Shown here in pieces: positions 28,796-39,660 of a stretch of DNA of 64,000 nt. Position numbers and translations under genes: made by a program. Where the stretch lies: assembly GCF_000142905.1 (NCBI RefSeq), contig NW_013657672.1, positions 258,836 to 322,835 of the forward strand, in the 5' to 3' direction. The stretch comes from Thecamonas trahens ATCC 50062 (taxonomy: Eukaryota; Apusozoa; Apusomonadida; Apusomonadidae). The notes beneath the pieces are model-generated. The model was not told the origin of the DNA and ran no database searches. It was given only the letters and a program-made list of their open reading frames with translations. How positions within the stretch are numbered: the first letter of the stretch is position 1; every line of letters begins with the position of its first letter.

Positions 28796-31700
28796 TCACC
28801 GTGGTTGCCCATGAAGGTACGCGACTGACCGCGAGCCCCTGACATTTCTGCGCTTTGAGTCTGACTGCTGCGAGCCCAGGAGCTGACCGGTTGAGCGCTC
28901 AGGCCGAGCTTGCATGCCCAAGCGTCGGTTTCGGCGTGTCTGCCTGCGCTTGCGCTGGTTGCGGAGATCGCGGCCCGCCGCAAACGCGTCTGAGCTCTGC
29001 TCGCTTTCATCAAGCGAGCGCTCGTTGGCGAGGTCCAACGATGAGAGCGAGTGGCCGGCTAACCTAAAGTTGGTTGTCGGAGACTTGACCAGCTGGTTGC
29101 GCGTTGGCAAAGGCGTATTGCTGTCCTTGGCATCTCCCAAGGCCGACACCGAGCTCGTAGAGCTCGAGCTGTCCGTGCTGCACGAGTCGCTTGTAAACAG
29201 ACTGATCGGCGAGTCGAGTGCCACGCCAGGCGTCGCTGGCTCGACAGCCGTCTGGCGCGTCCGCGACCGATACAAGGTGCGCACAATGAGGACCGCAGCG
29301 ATGATGGCGAGGACAAGAGCCTGGAAGCCAGCACCAACGCCAAAGAGCGTCACATTCTCGCGATACAGAAAGTACAGGATCTGCGCGGAAGATGCCATGC
29401 CCGATGCGAGTGCGAGGCCGGTGTGTAGCCGCTCGAGGAACGGATCCAGGACTCCGACCAAGAGCAGCGAGACGCCAAAGTTGAAACAGGCGGCAAAGAC
29501 GCGCGCGCTCGGCGATGCCACAAAAACGGTCTCGAGCACAAACGTGAGCGTCGTGGCCAATGTCAGTGTCCGGAACCACAGGTACTTGGGTTTGAGGCCG
29601 CGGATGATGTAGCCGTAGGCTTCGATGGCGGCGTCGATGGGCATGCCTGCGAGCACACGCTTTCGGGTTCGCAGTGCCACAAGAAGCGCCGCAACCGGAA
29701 AGCCAAGCGAGAACAAGAGAGCAGTGGCAAAGATACCCGGCGCAAACCTGGAATGACTGCCTTCAAAGCACCGCAGCCGCAGCTCGATCGCAAGCCGCAG
29801 GCTGCCGTCACCGGCCCGTACGCAGTTGAGGGCCTGAAACGTCCGCAACGAGACTTGCAGAAAGACGAGCGAAGCGAGAATGATGAGTGCGTGCATGGTG
29901 CGGGCACGGATGACAGTGCCAAAGTCAAAGGCGCGCGCAGCCGCGGTGGCCTTGCCACGCGCAGCTCGCGCAGCCAACACGGTACGCAGCCAGACTGTGA
30001 CAAGAAAGGCAAAGGCAGCGACAAGTGTGAGGCCAAGGGTGCCCAGCCAGAGCGAGAGAAAGGCGACGCGCGGGATAGAGCAGCCCGGGCGGACAACTTC
30101 GATCTCAAAGTTGACCAGCGCAACAAAGCGCATGATGCGCGCGAGTGTCTGCACGCTTGACGACGATGACGTCGCCAGCCGCTGCATCCCAAGCTTTCCC
30201 ACCACCACCAGCGTCTGCAGCGTAACAATGGCCGAGACGACCGTCACAAGGTGGCGGACCGAGAGGAGGAGGAGCGCGAGCAGGATGACGCCAAACATGA
30301 CCGAGGCCACAATGACGATGGCGGCAAGCTCGGCCTTTGCAGCTGCATCTGAGCCGCACGTTCGGCACACGCCATCCTGCATGTAGTACCCGTCGGCGCA
30401 GACCGAGCAATACTCATCGGTGTAGCCGAGCGCGCACTGGTCGGTCTTGCGCGAGCCATCGATGTTGACTAAAGCCGGATACACGCTCACCTCGCCCAGA
30501 GCGCCGGGGCACGCGGCCTCGACAAAACACCGCGACGGCGGCTCCCGTTCTGACGCCGCCCAGTATCCGGTCCGAGGCCAGAACCGCTCGCCGCCAGGAC
30601 AGTGCGCGCCTTCAAACTCGGAGCACGGCTTGCATTCGAGCGAGCGCCACACAAAGCCCGGCGCGATGCATCCGTGCGAGACGTAGTCGAGGAGGCCTGG
30701 CAGCCGAGTCGTCACGTCGCCACTGCCGTCGCTGTTGGCAAGCGAGCGGACAACGCTGATGACGTGCGGGCCGGTGGCGTTGGATGCCGGCGTGGTAAAC
30801 ACGAGCGAGGCGGGCGAGATGAAACTTGCCGAAACAGCAACTGGAGCGCGGAGCTCGCTTGTCGAAGTCGCCACGTCAACGACAACCTCAAAGCTGTCAA
30901 AGCCAGCAAAAAACTCGGCATCGGCATAAGTGAGCGTCATGCGGACACCACCGGCTTGTGACGACGTTGACGGGATGAGTGACCAGGTGGCAGGCATAAG
31001 AGCGGCGGCGGCAAGAGGTGGTGGCGGCGGCGGAGGCGGGGATGGTGGTGGCGGAGGCGGGGATGGTGGCGGTGGTGGTGCTGGCGGCGGCGGCGATGGT
31101 GATGGCGGCGGTGGTGGTGACATTGGTGGTGGCGGTGGCGGAAAGACACACGGGCTATCGACGTCGCCCTGTGGTGCAGAGTGAAACCAGACCACGACGT
31201 TGGTAGCGCTGTTCGAGCTGGAGTAGCCAACAACATCTAGCAGGGCATCGCCGTTGATATCAGCCAGCTCGACCACGTTGGCAGTCGTGTCGGCTGTAGA
31301 AAGCGTGGTGACCAGCGAGTAGCCTGTTGCGCCGGTCGACTCGAAGTACATGATGCCATTTGTGGGCGCGGCGGAGATAGAGACAAAGATGTCAGGGCGG
31401 TTGTCATGGTTGACGTCGCCAGTCCGCCCGACAAAGTGTTTGTGACCCGCGTTGTAAAGCAAAGTTGCGGACCACGACGTCATGGTGCGCGCCGAGCCCG
31501 GACCCGGGTTGTACAGCACGTTGACCGCGTTGTAACCAAACTGCAAGATATCAATGTGGCCGTCGAGATCGAGATCATCAGCCCACACGCCGTAACCAGG
31601 AAACACCGCGTTTGTGAACGAGAGTTGGCCAGTCCACAACGTGCCGGCGCCCCGTTGTTGAAGAATACCACGACTTTGCTGTTGTACGAGCCGACGAGCA

Positions 31701-32445
31701 GGTCGAACTTGCCGTCGCTGTCGACGTCTCCAGCGGCGAGCGAGCGTGGCGATGTGACCGAGCCTACAACGTGGGCTGTGTCAAACGAACGGGCGCCGGT
31801 GTAGACATAGACCCGAATAGTGCCGGACGAGTACGAGCCTGAGACCGTGATGACATCGTCGAGCCCGTCACCAGACACATCAGCTACGACAACAGCCTGT
31901 GGATTATTGCCCGGAGTATCGACCGTCACAGTGTCAAGCACCGTGTAGTCGGCTCCGGGCACAGAGCCGCCGAGCGTAGACCACTCGCCGGGCGAGAAGA
32001 TGACCGTGACCGCCTTGTCTGCACCCGAGGTGATGGTCGCGACGTCGATGTGGCCGTCACCATCGCAGTCTCCGGTGTCGAGCCCCTGCGCAAAGTGCGA
32101 GTAGCCGGCGTCCCACTCGGCGAGCGCCACCTTGGGTCCAAACGCTGTGGATCCAGGCGGCGAGGGTGTCGACGGAATGATCGCGAGCGACGGATACGAC
32201 GAAACCGGGACAGACGGGTGTGACATGACCACGGCGTCCGCAGTATGGACGTTGTCGGTGATGTTGACAAACCGGAGGCTAGTGAGTGCAGATGGGCAAC
32301 CCGAGTAGAGCAGGCTGCTGGCGGCAAACGGCGATGCCGCTTCCACCTCAACCACTACCACCGTCACCACCATAACCAGCCACACGGCAAGAGAGCTTGC
32401 CGTCATTACCCTTCTCCGCAGATATGCGGAGCCAGGGCTCGGCAT
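28796..32445 (-). CDS. Giant cell-surface receptor 2: FG-GAP repeats, Pro-rich stalk, Cys-rich block and multi-pass C-terminus (one frame break)
   Basis: The N-terminal signal sequence is RRRVMTASSLAVWLVMVVTV. Six calcium-binding FG-GAP motifs of type DxDxDGxxD follow (DCDGDGHIDVAT, DVSGDGLDDVIT, DVDSDGKFDLLV, DLDLDGHIDILQ, DVNHDNRPDIF, DINGDALLDVV). A polyproline stalk (30990-31150), an Ig-like/IPT-like stretch and a Cys-rich block (CKPCSEFEGAHCPGG ... CSVCADGYYMQDG) lead to about nine membrane spans and a Ser-rich tail. A -1 frame break at the C4 run 31650-31653 joins VVVFFNNG to AGTLWTGQLSF. Joined length is about 1216 residues. The membrane half (YGYIIRGLKPKYLWFR) closely matches receptor 1 (YGYLIRGVKDKYFWFR). 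Likely a surface adhesion/sensory protein. Confidence 0.77.
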
Positions 32446-32676
32446 AGGATATTGGATAGTGAGGGAGAGCGAGGGAGAGAAACGTCCAGACGCGACAGAG
32501 GTAAAGAGGGGGTGTGGGGTGTGGGTGGGTGGGTGTGGGGGGTATGTGTGTGTGTAGGAAGGGGGGGGCAGGACAGGAGATAGATGGGCTCCTATGGACA
32601 CGGCAAGGTCGCTCGTTGCAAGTCAGCTTGCTGATTTCGTGCGTGCCGCAAACCAAGTGAGGATGGCTGTCGAGGC

Positions 32677-32684
32677 AAAAAAAA
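32677..32684 (-). terminator. Pol III oligo-T terminator of tRNA-Thr
   Basis: Eight A on the + strand read as T8 immediately downstream of the tRNA discriminator base, the normal pol III termination signal. Confidence 0.85.
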
Positions 32685-32756
32685 AGCCCGCAGCGAGGAT
32701 CGAACTCGCGATCTCCCCATTACAAGTGGGATGCCTTACCGCTTGGCCATACAGGC
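32685..32756 (-). tRNA. tRNA-Thr (anticodon UGU)
   Basis: A 72-nucleotide cloverleaf on the minus strand. The acceptor stem GCCTGTA pairs with TGCGGGC (two G-U pairs). The D arm follows TG. The anticodon stem TCCCA/TGGGG encloses the loop CTTGTAA with anticodon TGT. The T arm is GCGAG-TTCGATC-CTCGC. Internal pol III promoters are visible: A box TGGCCAAGCGG and B box GAGTTCGATCC. There is no intron and no encoded CCA. A run of T directly after the gene on the sense strand serves as terminator. Confidence 0.93.
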
Positions 32757-32810
32757 TCGGAACAGAGGCTAGTTTTCCACATTCGCTTTTGATCCATCTT
32801 TTGCTTTGCC

Positions 32811-33641
32811 TCACCGGAGTCCGGACACCCCCCATCTGGTCGGCGAGTCGAGCACAGGCTCGATGTTGGTCCGCTTGACGGCAAACGGTGACCGAAGAGC
32901 CGGGGAGCTTCGCAGCGTCTTGCTCTGACTTACGTGATGCTGGATCTGCTCTCGTGCTGGTGTCGTCGTGGTTTTGCGGCGGGTACGGCGCGGGCTGGGC
33001 TCGGCAGGCGTAGGCCGGTGGACCGGCGACGGGAGTGGCGGCGCGGGCGGGGGCGGGAGCGGCACTTCGGCGCGTGCTCCGTCAGCGCCAAGCCGGCCGG
33101 CAGCATCGCGGAAACCTTCGATAGCACACATGGCCTCAAGCGCCCGGGAGGCGTCGGTCCGCACCGCGGGCGTCCGCATCGGCGCCCGCGGCCCAAAGCA
33201 CGCGCTTGCCACGCCGAGCTCACTGCTTCCGAGAGCCTCAATCCAGTCCGGCAGCAGGCCGCGGAGCAGGCCCTCTTCGATCACGCATTCTAGAGCGCCA
33301 CCGCTTGAATCGTCATCGTCGCCGACGACCGACGACGCCGCGTAGACCGCATCGGCAAGAGCAGTCCACGCTGCCGGGACGGCGTACCGCGACCGTGCGG
33401 TGCGGGCTTTATGGTCGACCGCAGTCGCAGCCTTGCGGAGCATCATCCACACTGAAAGCCGTGCGCCGTCAACCAGCAACCTCACCACCATCTCACGCGC
33501 CGCAAACGCCATCGCACCCAGCACTGCCCGCAGTCTCCGCGACGACGAACATGCGCATCCACTCGGCACCCCCCGGACCGGCGCTGCGCCCACCGCCTCT
33601 ACCAGCTGCTGCAGGACCACCAATCGTTCGACGTGTTCCAT
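32811..33641 (-). CDS. Hypothetical protein, Ala/Leu-rich with Pro-rich tail
   Basis: Encodes 276 residues. The first 165 are helical and Ala/Leu-rich with an acidic DDDDSSGG insert. The C-terminal third is Pro/Ser/Arg/Lys-rich with several Ser-Pro sites (SPALRSP, LDSPTRWG), suggesting a phosphorylated disordered tail. I recognise no domain. The ATG at 33641 faces the divergent kinase gene across 196 bp, a likely shared promoter. It could be missing exons. Confidence 0.5.
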   Translation of the reverse strand: MEHVERLVVLQQLVEAVGAAPVRGVPSGCACSSSRRLRAVLGAMAFAAREMVVRLLVDGARLSVWMMLRKAATAVDHKARTARSRYAVPAAWTALADAVYAASSVVGDDDDSSGGALECVIEEGLLRGLLPDWIEALGSSELGVASACFGPRAPMRTPAVRTDASRALEAMCAIEGFRDAAGRLGADGARAEVPLPPPPAPPLPSPVHRPTPAEPSPRRTRRKTTTTPAREQIQHHVSQSKTLRSSPALRSPFAVKRTNIEPVLDSPTRWGVSGLR

Positions 33642-33837
33642 AGCTCCAAAGCCAAGCCAGCAACGGTGATAGGGATGACTGTGGAGGAGTCAGAGTCGCA
33701 GCTACCCACACTATCGCGCCTTCCGATGAGGTGCAAGTTGAGATGTGTGTTTGCCACACTTTGCGCGCCATTCAAGTTTTCCGCAGCCGCGCGCCTGAAC
33801 CCACCGCTCTCGTCCCTCCCCCTCCTTCCCGGCCGCC

Positions 33838-34971
33838 ATGCCGCGAAAGACAAAGAGCCGGCTGAAGATCACCAACTTGCTCGGCGCAGGTGCGTTTGGC
33901 GACGTGTATGCGGCGCAGCTGGGCAACGACGAGGTGGCGGCCAAGGCGGTGAGCGCGGGAAGCGAGAATGGGGCGCGGCCCGAGACAGAGGCCAAGATGC
34001 TGGCGCGGGCGGGGACGCATCCCAACGTGGTTAGCTATCTCGGTACCATGCGTGATGGAGGGACTCGCCGCAGGTGGCTCGTGCTGGAGCTGTGCGCCCA
34101 TGGCTCGGTAGCCGCCCTGCTGGCTGCCCGCGGGTCTGGCCTGCCTGAGGCCGCTGTCGCCCACGTGACCGCCTCGGTTGTTGCCGCTCTCGCCCATCTT
34201 CACTCACCGCAGATAGGCATTGCCCATCGTGATGTCAAGGCAGCCAACTTGCTTGTCGATGCCAAAGGCAACATCAAGCTCGCCGACTTTGGCGAGGCCG
34301 TCGAGCTGGACGCGTCGCTGCCTCCCGGCGCAGAGTTGGCCGCCGGTTCGCCGCACTGGATGGCGCCCGAGCTGATGGCCGCCGAGGGCGCCGACGTGGA
34401 CCTGGCCAAGGCTGATGTGTGGGCGCTGGGCATCACTGTCATCGAGCTCGTGCAAGGTGAGCCGCCGCTCGCCCGCGAGCACCCGATGCGGGTCCTTCGC
34501 AAGATTGCGAGTCGCACGCCGCCCCGGTTAGCCCGCTCCGCCTTTCCGAAGCGGATGCGGACCTTTGTGGCCAAGGCGCTCGCCCACGATCCGGCGGCGC
34601 GGCCTGCAGTGGCCAAGCTCTCATCACACTCGTTTGTGCGGTCAAAGTCGCGCCGGCACCTCGGCCGCGAGCTACTTCTTGACGCACTGGCATCGGCAGC
34701 CCACAACGCATCGACTGCAACCGGACACGACTCGTGGCTCCTCCACGCCTCCGACTCTGATCACTCGACCGCTCTGGCCGCGTCGCTCGTCCACTCGGGC
34801 ATCTCGTTTCTCACTGGGACACCGTCGCCGACGCCGGCGTATCGGCCGCGGCCGGCGCGTGGCCCGTTGCACAGCGTCTCGAGTTCGAGCTCGGCCGCAT
34901 CCGCCTCGAGCTCGGAGACCGAGTCTGCGCTCTCGATGTCGACCATTTCGCCAGCGTCGTCGTCGTGGTGA
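33838..34971 (+). CDS. Protein kinase (Ser/Thr, STE-like)
   Basis: Encodes 377 residues. The kinase core covers residues about 9-275: glycine loop GAGAFGDV, beta-3 lysine K36 (VAAKAV), catalytic HRDVKAAN (D132), DFG at D150, a GSPHWMAPE activation segment and the DVWALG motif. HRDVKAAN and GSPHWMAPE are of the MAP3K/STE20 type. The kinase starts nearly at the N-terminus (KITNLLGAGAFGD). The C-terminal 100 residues are Ser-rich and disordered, with a Ser/Ala/Glu cluster near the end. All catalytic residues are present, so it should be active. ATG context gccgccATG is strong. Confidence 0.92.
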   Translation: MPRKTKSRLKITNLLGAGAFGDVYAAQLGNDEVAAKAVSAGSENGARPETEAKMLARAGTHPNVVSYLGTMRDGGTRRRWLVLELCAHGSVAALLAARGSGLPEAAVAHVTASVVAALAHLHSPQIGIAHRDVKAANLLVDAKGNIKLADFGEAVELDASLPPGAELAAGSPHWMAPELMAAEGADVDLAKADVWALGITVIELVQGEPPLAREHPMRVLRKIASRTPPRLARSAFPKRMRTFVAKALAHDPAARPAVAKLSSHSFVRSKSRRHLGRELLLDALASAAHNASTATGHDSWLLHASDSDHSTALAASLVHSGISFLTGTPSPTPAYRPRPARGPLHSVSSSSSAASASSSETESALSMSTISPASSSW

Positions 34972-35027
34972 CCTTGCCAAGCCTCGTCTTGCCTTTCGAC
35001 CCACAGTCGTTTCTGGCCCAACGTTGT

Positions 35028-36983
35028 TTACATGTTCATGGGGCGATGGATGCCAAGGCGGGCCAGGTACGAGGCGCGGATAGGCTTGCGCATCGGCACA
35101 ATGCGGACAGTGTCGTGCTCTGGATCCGGGACGCGGATGGTGCGCGAGCGCGGCGAGACAACAAGCGACGTCGGGTCGACCTTGGACGCGGCGGCGGCGG
35201 CGGCGATCTCGTTCTGCTCGTTAAGCACGTCGCGTTCCGCGGCGGACATGTTGAGGCGACCCTCGGTGAGCTTCCGGTCGAGACCGATGAGGATAAATGT
35301 GAGGAAGAGCGACATGACCTCGCAGCCGATAAAAATCATGAGCGGCAGGGTGTACTGCTTCTTCGAGCCTGCGTACTTGTCCTGCAGCTGGCCAATGAGA
35401 AGAGGGAAGAACGCGAGCGCGCAGTTCTGGGTCGCCGTCATGATCCCGTACGCCGTGCCCTGCATAAAGTCGGGCACAACCAGCGAGAGGATGGGCCAGA
35501 GTGAAGCCGCACCCATCGAGTACGACACACCCAGCCAGATCATGAGCGGAATCGGCGAGATCTCGACAACCTCGAGCGCGTTGAGGAGGAACATGATGTG
35601 GACGCCGATCATCATTATCGACGCAAGAATGATCCAGAACAGCGCACGCCCGACCTTGTCCACCAGCCGGCCAAACGTCGGTGACGCCACAATCGACACA
35701 AAGTTGGGGATGGAAAGGAAGAGCGTCGCCGTCGTCGACGAGTACTTGTGCCCGGTCTCCTGCATGATCTTTGAGCCGACTGTGTAAAACGTGAGCACAC
35801 CAACGTAGAAGAAAGCGCAAATGATAAAGATAAACCAAGCAGGCAGCGGAATGGCCTTGATGTGCGCCCACGAAATGGTCTCGCCATCGTCCTCGCTCTC
35901 CTCCTCGACCACCTTGCTCCCGCTCAGCAGCGCCGTCGCCGGCGACGGCTCGCCAGCCTGGATCCGCCCACCCTCGCCAGCTTCAGCGCGAGGCGCCTCC
36001 GTGCCGGCAGTCGCAGCCTTGGCCGCCGCTGCATCGCGCCGCAAAATCCGCTCGCGCCCGAACCAGTCGAGCCCTGCGAGCGACGACGCAAACGCAAACG
36101 AGAGCAGGCACATGCCACACCCAAACCACACCGCAAGCGGCACAGACGAGTCGGCAAGCGTCGGCGTCACCGCAAAGTTGACCGACGATCCAATCCGTGC
36201 AAACGCAACCACCGACGCAAACGCCAGCGCAAGCTGCGGGCCCTGGAACCAGATCACCGTAATGGTGTTCTGCGCCACCGTCAGCGACTCGCCGCCGAGG
36301 CCAAACACAAACCGGCCCATCACACACACCCAGTACGTCTTGGCCATAATGCCCACGCAGAAAATAGTCTCACCCACAAGCACGAGTCCGCAGAACACCA
36401 CAATGCCCAACCGGATGCCGAGCACGCGATCGATGAGGTAGCCCGAGAAGAACGGGAGCACCGTGTTTGGCAGCGAGTACACAGAGTACAGCATCAAGTT
36501 GTCCGCATCCGTGTACGACGGGCCAAACCACTCTGTCAGCTGCTTCTGGATAGCGCCCGGCGTGTCGAACACCCAGTACGACCTGTCCTCCACACAATGC
36601 CGCGCCGAGTCACCACCACGCACTTCCACGTCAGTCGCAGGCGTTACCCTCGCCCATCCACGCCGTGGCGCCGTCCTCGACGCGCTGGGCCCCTCCTCCC
36701 CCCCTCCCCTCCCCCCCCACCCACCCACCACCACCCACCACCAACACAACATCACGTACCCAAAGGTCAGAAACATGATGCACAGGAGGACCAGGCTCGG
36801 GAAGCACGGCGGACAGCACCAGACCGGCGGCTGCCACGCCCGGCCGGCCTCTTCCTCGGTGTCGTCGACGACGGGCACAGCCGCAACTGGTGCCTCGCCC
36901 GAGTACGGGCCAGGCCCTTGCCCGCCCGACAGCAGTGGCGTCTTGGCCGTAGCCTCGCCTTGCTCCACACCCAAACTGCTCAT
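35028..36983 (-). CDS. Major facilitator superfamily transporter, MFSD1-like (one intron)
   Basis: Exon 1 is 36983-36760 and exon 2 is 36582-35028, giving 592 residues. The GTACGTGA donor and GACAG acceptor join to give LTFGSYWVFDTPGAIQ, the first-helix region conserved in MFSD1. Twelve membrane spans follow, with the MFS loop motif GYLIDRVLGIRLG after TM2, a long acidic/Ala-rich central loop (KVVEEESEDDGE) and GRLVDKVGRAL in the second half. The N-terminal tail has a dileucine-like AKTPLLSG, compatible with lysosomal sorting. MFSD1 exports dipeptides from lysosomes in animals, so a similar role is plausible. Its stop is 56 bp from the convergent kinase gene. Confidence 0.88.
   Translation of the reverse strand: MSSLGVEQGEATAKTPLLSGGQGPGPYSGEAPVAAVPVVDDTEEEAGRAWQPPVWCCPPCFPSLVLLCIMFLTFGYVMLCWWWVVVGGWGGRGGGEEGPSASRTAPRRGWARVTPATDVEVRGGDSARHCVEDRSYWVFDTPGAIQKQLTEWFGPSYTDADNLMLYSVYSLPNTVLPFFSGYLIDRVLGIRLGIVVFCGLVLVGETIFCVGIMAKTYWVCVMGRFVFGLGGESLTVAQNTITVIWFQGPQLALAFASVVAFARIGSSVNFAVTPTLADSSVPLAVWFGCGMCLLSFAFASSLAGLDWFGRERILRRDAAAAKAATAGTEAPRAEAGEGGRIQAGEPSPATALLSGSKVVEEESEDDGETISWAHIKAIPLPAWFIFIICAFFYVGVLTFYTVGSKIMQETGHKYSSTTATLFLSIPNFVSIVASPTFGRLVDKVGRALFWIILASIMMIGVHIMFLLNALEVVEISPIPLMIWLGVSYSMGAASLWPILSLVVPDFMQGTAYGIMTATQNCALAFFPLLIGQLQDKYAGSKKQYTLPLMIFIGCEVMSLFLTFILIGLDRKLTEGRLNMSAAERDVLNEQNEIAAAAAASKVDPTSLVVSPRSRTIRVPDPEHDTVRIVPMRKPIRASYLARLGIHRPMNM
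36583..36759 (-). other. MFSD1-like gene intron, 177 bases, stop-free and a multiple of three
   Basis: Sense-strand donor GTACGTGATG and acceptor GAGGACAG, with a G-rich first half. Because the intron is 59 codons with no stop, an unspliced mRNA would still be translated through, but with a Gly/Trp/Arg-rich insert in the first membrane helix. Confidence 0.8.
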
Positions 36984-37435
36984 TCAAGAACACAAGTGCT
37001 TCTCTTCCTCGACCGCCCGCCCCTCGCCCCTACCATCGTCGCCTCACACACTCTCCGCTCTCGTTCGCTCTTGTGTGACTCGGCCCGTGACCTTGACCTC
37101 CACCACCGCCTCCCACCGCCACACACAGCCATCGTGCCTTCCCCGATTTCTTCCTTGAAGGGCTACAACTGAAACACATCATACCAGCTACCCATATACT
37201 ACGTTTTCTCTACGCTCGGGGCCTGATATGGGCTGTGCATCCCGGTCTGCCGTCGTGGCGGATCGGCGGGTCGTGCCCTGGAATGAGGCGGCGGCGAGTC
37301 GGCGAGTGGACGGGCGGGCGGGGCGGGCGGGCGGCCGATCCGCTGCCGCGTCTCTGCCAATACCATGTCGCCCGCCCCGGCTCGTTGCCGGTCAACTGTC
37401 AATACTGGTACCCCTTATCTCTTTCTTCTCTGACC
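36984..37435. other. Divergent promoter region, MFSD1-like / ATP synthase g
   Basis: 452 bases between two divergent genes, with GGGCGGGCGG-type repeats at 37301-37335. No coding feature is supported. Confidence 0.6.
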
Positions 37436-38192
37436 ATGAACGCTGTCACGTCTGTGCTCTCCAAGGTGGGCTCGTCTGTCCTCTCGGCCTCGGCCACCCT
37501 CAACGCCGCCGGCAAGGGTATGACCAGCTCGCAGCCGTCCGTCAACGCCCTCGAGTTTGCGGGCAACCAGTTGAAGAACATGCCGCAGCGCTGGCAGGCG
37601 GTACGCTACCTTCCCTGCATCCCCCTTTCAGAGACCATTCCAACTAGTCCCATGTCGCCACCGCATTAGCCTTTCTCCGCTCCCCTGGCCGTCGCCGTGC
37701 TCCTCGCCTCGTCCGCAAAAGGCCGTGGGATCACCACCAGCGTCCATTTTTGGTCGCTTCCCCGCCTGAGCGCCACACGGCCGGCGCATGCCCCAGCTTG
37801 TTCACCGCTGCTCCGCCATCCTCCTGCACTCACCCAGTCCCCACCCCCCCACCCCCACTTCTTCCTCTGCTGTGCTCATCTTGCTCCCGCCTGGCTGGCC
37901 TTCTCTGGACTCGCTGTCTGCAGTGCCAGGCCGAGATGGCCGCCAACTCCTCGTCCGGCACCGTCGGTGAGGCCGCCACCAAGGTCGCGTACGGCATCCA
38001 GGTCGTCGGTGCCTTCTTCCTCGGTGAGATCGTGGGTCGTGGCTCGCTGGTACGTTTTAGCAGTTTCTTCTTCTGCTCTCTCACTCTTCCCCCCCCCCCC
38101 CCCTCCCACCTTCCCCACGCGACGCTGCACCTACTCACCCTCATCACCATCGTTTGTCTGGCGCGATGCAGATCGGCTACAACGTCGAGTAA
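37436..38192 (+). CDS. Mitochondrial ATP synthase subunit g-like protein (three exons)
   Basis: Exons 37436-37600, 37924-38049 and 38172-38192, all phase 0, give 103 residues, the size of subunit g in animals. Donors are GTACGCTA and GTACGTTT. Acceptors are CTGCAG and GATGCAG. Exon 1 encodes the Ser/Ala-rich leader and KNMPQRWQA. Exon 2 encodes the membrane helix GIQVVGAFFLGEIVGRGSL. Exon 3 contains only IGYNVE and the stop. The end EIVGRGSL-IGYNVE matches the conserved GEIIGKRGIIGYDV terminus of subunit g. The GxxxG-like helix promotes dimerisation of the F1Fo complex and cristae shaping. The second acceptor could also be used 6 bases downstream, removing two residues. Confidence 0.8.
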
Positions 38193-39660
38193 GTGCCTGG
38201 ACTCGGATCCGGATCTGGAATGTCATAAAGAGACCTCTCATCGCCGTGCTGCGACCCGCGCTCGCGAACTTGCACAGCGGGCGGGTGGTGGTGAGCGTGG
38301 CGAGTATGGTGGAGCGAGAGCGGAGACGCTCGCGGAAGGCGGGGCGGCGAGAGATGGACCAGGTCGGTACGGCCCACTGCCGATGCCGCCGTCCGCAGCG
38401 CGACGTCGAGTTCGTACGGCGCCCGCGGGTTGACCAGCCGCCGCGACGGCTGCCATTCGGCTGCGCTGCGCAGCGACGGGGGAGTGAGCCAAAGACTGCC
38501 ACACGGTGCGCGGGATCTGACGCACCCGACGGCACCACGCTGAGCGGATCGAGGACCTGCGACGCGGCCGAGCCGGCCTGATACGATAGCGGCGGGAGGT
38601 CAAGGTCGTCAAAGGTGAGCTGCTGCAGCCTTGGCGGAAGTAAGGTAGCATCCCGGTCGTCGTCGTCATCGTCGTTGTCTGCCGGCGGCGACGGGATGCG
38701 CACGTCCGACCGGGTTGGTGACGACGTGAGCCCCGGGGCAAACCGCGGCTCAACCACAACCTCCTCAGCAAGTGCAGCCTTGGCCGTCGGTGAGAGGCCA
38801 AATGCGGTGTGCTCCAGCTCGCGCAGCGCTTTGCTTGCCCGCGCCGAGAACGCATCGGCGAGGCGCGAGCTACCTGCCAGCGGCAGCGGCTTCAGCTCCG
38901 GCTCGCATGGCGGGAGCTCAAACTCACCGGCAGTCTTGGCAAAGAGTGGAGCACGGAGGTCCGGTGGTAGGTACAGCAGCGGTTGGTAGATGGCAGAGCG
39001 GGCGGAGCGCGATCGCGCGTCGCGCGACGCGTCCACAACCTGGTTGCTGGCCGCAAGCCTCGCGTCGAGCGCCGCCCGAGACTTGCGGACGTATCGCTGG
39101 AACTCCTCCAGCTCCTTTTCGCTCGACTCCTCCGTCAGCGGAGCGAGTTCGAGCGGCTTGAGCAGCGCCGGATCCAGCGCTGTTGTCGCTGGCAGCGGGC
39201 GTGGCGGCAGGAGCGGCGCCAACAGCTCGTCGTCGGGCCCCGGCGGCGGAGCCCGCAGCGGAGACTCTGGCGCCAGCCAGCCACTTCCCATCTCCCACTT
39301 GCAACTGCCGTCGTCACCGTCTTCCCCCCCGCCTCCGCGTGGTAGTAGCCATTCGTCGTCGTCCGCATGCCCAAGACGGAGCGACCTCGAGTCAGGAGCC
39401 CTCTCCTCTTCCTCCTCCCCTCCTTGCACCGCCCATCCCTCGCCATCATCCTCGCCCACGGCCCACCATTCTTCAGCCATCCCGCCCTCCCAGTCCCGTT
39501 CGACGTCACACCTCAGGGCGAGTGCGGTGTGGTTATAGAGCCCAAGCCCAAGGTCCGAGCCCGAGGCGCAAGGCGGCGGTTGCGGGCACAGGTCGACCGA
39601 GTCGGTCGAGACGGAGCAGCTGCGCCAGCTGCGCGACGATTTTGGCGCGACGAAGGCCAT
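38177..39660 (-). CDS. Hypothetical disordered protein; probable frame break near 38480
   Basis: Starts at MAFVAPKSSRSWRSC. The product is rich in Pro, Leu, Glu, Asp and Ser, with acidic and polyproline patches and short phenylalanine/leucine motifs (LYLPPDLRAPLFAK, LPPCEPELKPLPL). I recognise no domain. In the printed frame the last 120 residues become Arg-rich and end at 38131. A -1 shift at the G5 run 38478-38482 (C5 on the sense strand) instead gives PPSLRSAAEWQPS then RRLVNPRAPYELDV and a stop at 38177, about 494 residues. Either way the 3' end overlaps the last exon of ATP synthase g in antisense. Confidence 0.5.
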
